Source: Blastobasis lacticolella
Taxonomy: Eukaryota > Arthropoda > Insecta > Lepidoptera > Blastobasidae
Assembly: GCA_905147135.1 (NCBI GenBank)
Contig: LR990053.1
Location: 16,070,501-16,134,500, forward strand
Length of the DNA: 64,000 nucleotides
Direction of reading: 5' to 3'
Shown: positions 30,801-39,800 of the stretch, piece by piece
How the letters are laid out: every line of letters starts with the position of its first letter
Position numbering within the stretch: position 1 is the stretch's first letter
Translations under genes and position numbers: made by a program
The notes under the pieces: model-generated
What the model was told of the DNA's origin: nothing
Databases searched by the model: none
What the model saw: the letters and a program-made list of their open reading frames with translations, nothing else

Positions 30801-33800
30801 TTGTGTAGCCTACAACAACAGCAGTAGGCTAATTGCGTAACGCTGCTAGCAACAATTATCTGATTTCAGTGATTGAAATTGGCTCTTTTGCAATTCCTTA
30901 TCATTGATTTTATGGGTTCAGGTGCTATCAAAGTTCCTTTGCAATAAACTGAAAGTATGAAATCGATCATACGTCGCAAAAGTAACAATTTTAATAATTG
31001 CAATCAGATAATTGTTAGCAACAGAGTTACGTAATTAGTCTACCGGACTAGTTTAGCACAGGACTAGAGACTCCTTCTGCCTCCATTTCCGTTTCCAAGC
31101 TTTGTAGGTTGTTGGGTTGGAAATCGCAGTGTTGATAACCTAACCGAACGAAAAACGTCGCAAAACCTCTGACGAAGTTTACGTATACACAAATATTTCA
31201 TGATCATGATCTATGAATCTGTAGCTTATCTGTAAAACTTGTCCTATTTATTTATTTGTAGTATTATGTACTATAATTGTCCAATTTCTTACTTACAGGT
31301 GGCCTGTTCCTGTCTCGTTGGCCTGTACCTCTTAGACTCTCAGAGCATGCTGGAGCTACTAAATTCCCTAATAGCCCTGCAAAGCAATAGCAGCCTGAAA
31401 TCTACCCTGCAGTTCGATCTAGCTCAAATACTGGATGGGGATATTAAGGCTAAGATCAAGGAGAAGATTGTGAACGCTGTCAAAATTGTTATGAAGACGG
31501 TTGTGCTTGTTCACGTATGTTTTGTAGGTGAGTTTTGGTAATTAGACCTTGATTGTTGTAAATTTTTAAACCTCGAGACAAAAAGTAAAGTTATTGTGTG
31601 TTATGCCACTGGTATTCCATAGAATGCGGTGACTGCTTTCCATCAGGCAGGCCGTAAGCTTGTTTGTCACCTCAGTGGTACCTATTAAAAAAAAATTAGT
31701 TCTCAAATGAATTTATTTTTCATAACAAGCTTTCATTGCGCCGTATAGTACCTACTCATTAAGACCATTCCAAAGAGGCCGAACACTATGGGGTTATCTT
31801 ATTGCGTTCATTAATTCCTATAACCACCTTCCGACTCCATCATCAGAACAGCTCTATGGTACCACATTAATGTTTTGTCTCCTGCAATCTAAATGCATAA
31901 ATCGCAGATGTTGTGAGCGACAGTTACCGCTTACCATCAGGTGGTAGGTAGGTCTGATCGTTCACTGCGTATCATAAAAATACTTAATCCTATTAACCGA
32001 GCCAATCTATAATGAACTCTATTTGTTAACAGATAAGGGCGGGGGTGCAGTGCTGGCCAAACTGAGGGAGCTGTTTAGCCGCGACTCCAGGCCGCTGGTG
32101 GAACTGGTGCACTTCAGTGATCCTGCTGCGTTGAAACTGTTGCCGCCTGTCATTTCTAACTACCGGTAAGTACGAGGGATATATTCATTCATACTTTTTT
32201 TTAATGTTATACGGCAGACAAACAGGCAAGCGGGCCACCTGATGGAAAGTGGTCACCGCTGCTTATGGACACCAGCAACACCAGGCTAGTCACTAGCTAG
32301 ATAATTGTTAAATTACAAGTAAATTACAGTATAAGTATGTGAAGCTACAAGAAATAACATATTCACTCAATACATAAGGATTTCAGAATAATAATGATTA
32401 AAAATAAAATAATAAAAATACACATATCTATGTCATAAAAGTTTAAAAAGGCCACATTAGCGTTTCATAATATGTTTCATATTAATTTGTCACAAACTTA
32501 TCGGCAGCGTCGCTGTTGTTGACATTTACATGACAATTCAACATGGCGTCACTTAGTTCCAGAATTGGCCACCGGATCAGATAAGTTTGTGGCACTCTAA
32601 TATGAATCAACATGGAACGCTGATGTAGCATTTTTAGATACCCTGTATTCAACGCCATAGATGTTCTATAATAATGACTTGGTACAATCATAATATATTG
32701 TTTTGCGTTAATTTTAGTCAATGACGAAAAAATCCTTACTCCGCAAGGAGGACAGGCCGTATGGTTCAACTTCTATGTCGATGACAGGCCAGGAACCAGC
32801 CTATTCGCTATCGGCTATACTATGAACTGTAATACTAGGGAATTATAGTTTCTAGGCCAGTTCGTTTTGGGCAAATCCGTCGGCCATTTTCTATATCAAA
32901 GTATACACGCATTATTTGACATTGTGCCCTCTCCTCTTGAAAGAGGTTCTTTCCTCATTGATTTTACCCTATCACTTAAGACATTGCACGTGCAGCCAAT
33001 TCGTATAACAGATCTCAAGCACTATAAATTCATAAGTTAAATTATAACTTTTAAAAATTTAATATAATCTCCTCACAGCCTAACAACAAACAAAGAGGTA
33101 CAACCGTTACCCAAGGAGGATATAACCAAGTGCGTGCAAGACTGGAGCCAATGGGTGGAGACCTTCATTGAGGAGAATGTCACCAAACTGCTGGAGAACA
33201 TAACTAGAGTGAAAGTTTTACATGAAATCAGGGAGGAAGCGTATAAAGTTGGTAAGTTACATGATGAACCCCGGGTTTGCCCCTGGTGTTCTATGGTGAT
33301 GGTCAATAGGCGGCGGTGACCACTTTCCATCAGGTGGTCCGTTTTGCTTGTTTGCCTACCAACCAATTAAAAAAAATCATAAAAATCGTTGCCTGAGTTA
33401 GAGGAGATTTAAGTCCTATCAGTATACTCTGTATTACACTGTTGATGACGTTGAATATCTTGATGTCTTTTTAATGTTGTCGATCAGTTCCTTGTACGGC
33501 ACCCGTAAGGCAATCCACTACAATCCTTTTCCTGAGATCTTCCAGCTCTGCGCGCTATGATCTCCTTTTATTTATTTGTATCAGGCTACAGAGACCCATA
33601 GATATAATACATATATCATACAAAATCGTAATAAAAATAAATGATGCACTATACCCAAACAAAATAATCTCTTTTTGGTACATACTGTCATCCAGGCGGA
33701 CCTCGGGCCTTTGTGTGCGAGAGCACAACCGGGACAGATTGATGAATCATCATCTTGAAGGCACATAAAATCGCGCCTTTTTCTCGTTTTGATACATACA

Positions 33801-36800
33801 TAACGTAACAACTTTTCCCGTCGGGGTAGGCAGAGACCACATTTCCACTGGCTGCGACACTCGACTGATCGAGTATACCCAGGTCGTCGAAAAACTGTAG
33901 GCTATTTTCTCAATACCTACACGGGAGTGCGTCCTCCCTGGCCATGATCCATTCCAAACCTAGCCCAGAGAACTGGGGTCATCTTTCTTCCTGTCGCTCT
34001 GCCACGCACGGCGGCGGTACTTCCAGACTAATCCTCTGTAGGCCTAAAAGTAAGCGAACTGTTTTCCTCCTCCGCATCATTGGAGGAGACTGAAGTTCAG
34101 CAGTGGCTTAAAATAGTCTTTTAATTATGTTGATGTCGTTAAGCTACCTTGTACGATACCCGTAGGCTAATTACGTAACTCTGTTGCCAACAATTATTTG
34201 ATTTCAATGATTGAAATTGTTAGTTTTGCGATTACGTATGATCGATTTAATAGTTTCGGTTTATTGCAATGGAATTTTTAGCAATTTGTTAGCAACTGAA
34301 CCCATCGATAAAACGGAATCGCAAAAATAACGATTTCAATAATAGAAATCAGATAATTGTTGGCAACAGCGTTACGTAATCAGCATACAGTAAGGACTGG
34401 TACTATATGTACTCCAAATCTTCCCCAGAAACTCCCGAGCAGTGGGCGACCATATGTTCAGGTCTCTCGCTTCCCGGCTGCCACGCCTGGCGCCGCTACT
34501 TCCAGCCGCAGCTGTCTGTACGCGCCCGCGCCGTGCTGGCCTCGCGCTGGACCAAACTCGTGGACACTTACAAGGCGCAGATACTCGTCGATTTGACTAA
34601 GGTGAGGTTTTACAGGTGTTTCTTAGTTTTACAATATCATCATCATCACAGCCCATAACAGTCCACTGCAGGACTTAGGACTCCTTTGAAAGGGGAGGTT
34701 ATTGCTGTAATCTCCAAGCTTGGCGGGCGAGTTGGTGATCGCAGTGTTATAAATATAACAATGGAAAATGCTGCTGCCCAGTTTTCAGCCTACGGAGAGT
34801 AGATATTTTGTTTCGAAAACATCAGTCGCCTTGTACGACACCGGTGAGTGTGTCTACTTATAGTGAAAGATCCAATCTGTCAGGTACTTCTTGTAGCAGG
34901 TTCACGGAGGTCAGATGGCAGTTGCTCCACTGTAATTACCTGAGCTGCCAAATCCTGGATCATGGTCAAGGCGGACCCCGGGCTCTCGTTCGCTAGAGCA
35001 CAACCGGGGCATTAACGTCAATATGTTTTTTATAGTGAAAGCGGAAACATGATTTTGAAACTGAAATGTCTTAAAAGGGTTTTCAATGAGTGTTCATTCG
35101 ATTCGCGATACTACGCAACTAGACGTAAGGACCACATTTGTTACAATTATGTCCTGCTATTGGATAGAAATGACTGGTGGAAAATGACGGATCCATTTCA
35201 GCTAATGACTGGACTTTATTTTGCCAGCAGATCTTATGTCCCAATAGCGCCTTCTACTGAATTTTAGAGTTTTAATAGCATCTGGCTCCCCTCTGACTAT
35301 GGCTCGTTATTCCAAAGGTATCATCAGAGAGTGAACTGGAGAAGGAATCTGACATCAACTGGTATGTGTGGAAAGACCTCATCGGGGAGACTGTGATAGA
35401 GTCCAGAAGTGACGTCATCAATGTCATGAACTCTCTCATGAAAGGTAAGAAAAAGGAAGGGAATATTTATACAGCCAGAATTTAAATAAAATTCGTATAA
35501 AAAATTGAGCTCGTCAACGATAATACTGAATGTGTCGTAAAATGGACTAACATGCTGCTAATAGGGAACTATGCTAAAGCAAAAACAGCTGACGCCCCAT
35601 CGCGGTCATTTATATTGTTGTCGCGTTCAATTGTATTGTCTTTATCTTTTGCAAGCAATGAGGAAAAACTATTTTAGGAGGACGGAGCATAATGTCAAAT
35701 AATGCATGTATAACTTTTCATAGAAATGACAGCAATGCTATTGGAACTTTGAATCATGGACAAATTCACACAGTGCCTTCTGACCCCAAACTAAACAAAG
35801 CTTGTACTATGGGTAACTGATGTACTACTTATATACTTTTAAATGCATACTTATATAACATGGGACTCACAGACCCGTGCCAGAAATTAAAATTCATAAT
35901 TTGAATTCTGCCCGGCCGGGAATCGAACCCGGAATCTCTTGCGTGGCAGACCGGCTGACCACAGAACCGCTCAGGTCATCAACTTTAGATTAATGATCAA
36001 ATCCTTAGTTAGTTTTGTGTACGTTGATACTTGATAGACCAATATACAAGTTATTTCCAACAGGTATGGCCCGCCAAGACCGAGGGTTCACTCCGAACCT
36101 GGAGAAACTCTGCCAAAGCCTCGACGGCGAGCTCCAGAAGCTTCTAGAAGACTTGAAGGTCTACCTGCAGAGGGAGAAGGCTACTAGACCGATTTTCACA
36201 TACGAGGAAGACGAAGATCTTGACCAGATATATTGTGATAAGGACGAGATAGAGGCTTACTTGAGGGATGTCTCTGATGAGAATATTGAAATGTGAGCTG
36301 TTTTTTATGTTAATTGGTATCAGGTGGTAGGACTTTGTTAAGCTTGAGTAGTCCGCTTGGGTGAGTACCACCGCCTTATCTACCGTTGCTGCCGTTGGCG
36401 AGTTCTGGTTTAAAGGATAAAGTAGCCAACGCCGTTACAGGCATGAGCCATTTCATCGTAGTCCTCACAGTGGCAACACACCTACATTATTTTGCCTGCA
36501 ACCTATATGCAAGAATGAAGAAGGCTACAGTTACCTCTTACCATCAGGTAGGCTGTCTACTCGTTTGTCACTGCGTAGATAAATCAAAAAAAGGAAAAGG
36601 GTACCTGATGGTACGTGCCTGCGTGTTCACCGCTGCGTATGGACATCAGCAGTACCGGGGTGTCACCATTTCATGGTCCACCTCTAGAACCTCAGGACAC
36701 GTAGCTCTGGTAGCAAATAGCCAAATGCAGTCCCTCCGCTGTCAAAGAATTATAGGAATTTTAACATTTCTTAAACTTTGACTTTCGCCCGCTAGGTGGC

Positions 36801-39800
36801 GCTTAGACATCAAACCTCTCGGTGGAGAGTATCTATGACAAAACATGTTTCTGGCTTGGTGGCGCTGCTGTAGATGTAGGCATGTCAAATCTCTCGGTAC
36901 AAGTGTATCTGTCAAATTATCCTGCCACTTATTTGACAGGTGTTAATCTCATATACTTTCATTAGACAGAGGGAACTTTCAAATTGTAGTTTAGTTACTA
37001 CTCCTTATTAGATAAGTGGGTAGTCTTGTATTTGCAAAAATTGACTTGTACCCTCTTCCTTGCATTATTATTATTATCTAAAACTGAATTAATCTATGCA
37101 TCATTCTTCAGCATGCTTCACTACATCAAAGCTTGCTTCGAGGAGCCAACTCTCCAATCGACCGAGCTGCAAAGGAAGACCACTGCCATATACACCGCGC
37201 GATTCGTACAAGCGATCACCACCCTTATGCCCAACTTGCGGAAGTGCTATATTCCCGACACATACTCTGGAAGCATTGACGACGCGGGTTTGAAACGATG
37301 GAGTGATCTGAACGCAACACTGAAGGAGAATTACTTGCTCTGTTGGAGTAAATGGGTGGACATTGCGATGGGAAACGTGGTGGGACTGACCAAGGATTTG
37401 CCGCAAGAGTTCACGCTGGAAGCCAACATTGATTATTTGATGATGGTGAGTTGTAATGTATCCTCAAAATACACCTACATATTTTAGATATTTAGATTTA
37501 TTTAATTTCCCATTTTACTCTATTCATGTATTTACTTGTACATATAAATATTGTATATACTTAAAACTAAGTTACAAGTGATTCATCAATAATAGTAGTA
37601 AGATATACCATTGCGTAGGTACAATTGGTAATGTCACATACATAATATACATACCGTCACGCCGTTTTCCCATAGGTGTCGGCAGAGACCACATTTCTGA
37701 CTTATTATTTATTTTAATTTATTTAATTCGGAAAGCGATAGCTCCTAAATGTATTATTACTCGCTGACAATACTTTTAAATTTTACGAATCCGTTAAAGG
37801 AGGATCGATTCACTACTAACTTCACATTCGTAACCGTTTCTCAGCGTTTCTTGTAGTACCCGTCTTACGATTTGTACGCATTGGAGATAGAAATGCTGCT
37901 CGATTTGAAAGTTTATTTTGAGAGTGACTGGTCTATTGCTATCTAACGGCGACCATACACTATACTGTACCACTGCCATTTCAGTTATTAATTTATATGG
38001 CAAGATTATTATTTAAAAATAAAGCACTAAACAATAATATAGGTATGCCAACGGGTATAGAGTAGTACTGTGGTACCGTCGAGGAATAGTGGTGTCACGG
38101 GGCCACTATTCTTTACGTTTTTCTTGATTATTCAACCAGTCTCAGGGTCCCCAGCGGAAGACTGGTCAACCTCGCCACAATCTTCTTCCCTAAGGGATGC
38201 AAGTAAGAAATATGATTACTTCCTACTCTATTTTCCAGCAATGGGACGAGATAAAAATCGCCGAGAAAGACGACGAGGGCACCACAATAGAGTCCACAAT
38301 AAAAGTGCCCGCCGGGCCCTCTTTAAAACTCCAAGAGTACCTCTACTCGGTCAGCAGAATCTTGGACGAAGTTGTTCCTCATACACTACCGAACGAAACA
38401 CACACCAACTTCATTGAAAAAGTTACAGCCGTCACTTTCGCGCATTACAACAAGGTGGTTCGAGAGAAAGAGACGGATATAAACCAGCGGTGTGCTCTGC
38501 AATTGTTAATGGATGTGAGACATCTGACTATGCTTCTCGTGCCAAGGGAGAGTAAGAGATCGATGGAGTTCTCGCAGGAGATTTGCGAGTTTCTAAGACA
38601 GAAGATTGATCCGTTCGACTACGATGTGTTCTATCCGTACGTACAGACCAATTTGAAGCGGTCCGTACAACGAGTTCAGGTTTGTGGCTTATCTCCAGTT
38701 ATGTATAATAATAAGTATGTATTTAAATGTATATAAGTAGTTTATCAGTTATACAGCACCCCATAACACATGTTTTTATTACTTTGAAGGTTGTGTTGTG
38801 TACTTTTGACAGTAGATTGCTTTATGAAAATCCTAGCTAAACCGACTACCTCACCGACAAATGTCGGAAAACACCAACAGAGTCTATATTGTACTCGAAT
38901 ATTTGCCAATCATATGAAATGATTTTAATGTTAAGTTAAGAACCTTCTCTATTATACAGGATATGCAATAAAGTAAACCGCATTGAAATTTGTCAGTCCA
39001 TTCTAGAGCTACGATGTCACATACAGACACAGATATACTGTCTAACTTATAACACCACAATTTTTGCGTGGAGAGTTCAAAAAGGTTCCTATGCGAAACA
39101 CCGCCAAATTTCTCTGTATTCAAACCGGGGGGTATTAGTCCAAAAGATGGAAAGTCCAATGGGAGTATTAGTCCAAAAGTCGTAAAGACAGCTTGTCAAT
39201 AAGTCAAAAGGTCAGAATATTGTCGGTGTTAAAATGTCCAGATGTTACAAAGACCAGTCAAAAAGTCCAAACGTCATTTCAACCAAGATATCGTAATGTC
39301 CTGATGATACAAAGACGTATAAATATGCTTAGACAAATCCATACAGAGCCATCTAGCCCCAAACCAAGCAAAGTTTCAAATCTCTCAACTATAAAGTAAC
39401 AATAATTCCAGACCCTACTAGGCAGCCTAGTCCTCCACCATGGTCAGCTGACAGGCATCATCGGCGCCCGGCCGGTGCTCTCGGGTGGCAGCGGGGATAA
39501 GGCCGCCAATGTCCTGTCCACGGGAGACGCCCATTGGTTCTCCATGCTGCCAGTGGCGGCCGTGCCTAGCCAGTTGAAGAAGCTAGAGAAACCGGTTGGT
39601 GGAATATTTTTTTAGTGTTTGTTGTATAGGGGAAAAGAGGAAGCTGCTGGTGCGTGGTCACCTGATGGTGCATGGTCACCTGACGGTGCGTGGTCACCTG
39701 ATGGTGCGTGATCACCTGCTGGTGCGTGGTCACCTGATGGTGCATGGTCACCGCTCCCTATGGGCGTTATAAGACTGTGAGGGCGTGGTAGGTTATCCTA

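Noticed and set aside
31515..31527. Alternative donor GTATGT in COG1 exon 5
   Set aside because: It would break the phase to exon 6; the GTGAGT at 31528 keeps the frame.
34389..34391. AG acceptor just before 'taaggactgg' for COG1 exon 8
   Set aside because: It gives the wrong reading phase after exon 7.
36386..36781. 131-residue plus-strand frame after COG1 exon 10
   Set aside because: It contains family D repeat phrases and does not fit the COG1 phase; the next real exon is at 37112.
38070..38417. 115-residue frame overlapping COG1 exon 12
   Set aside because: It is out of frame with the conserved COG1 sequence.
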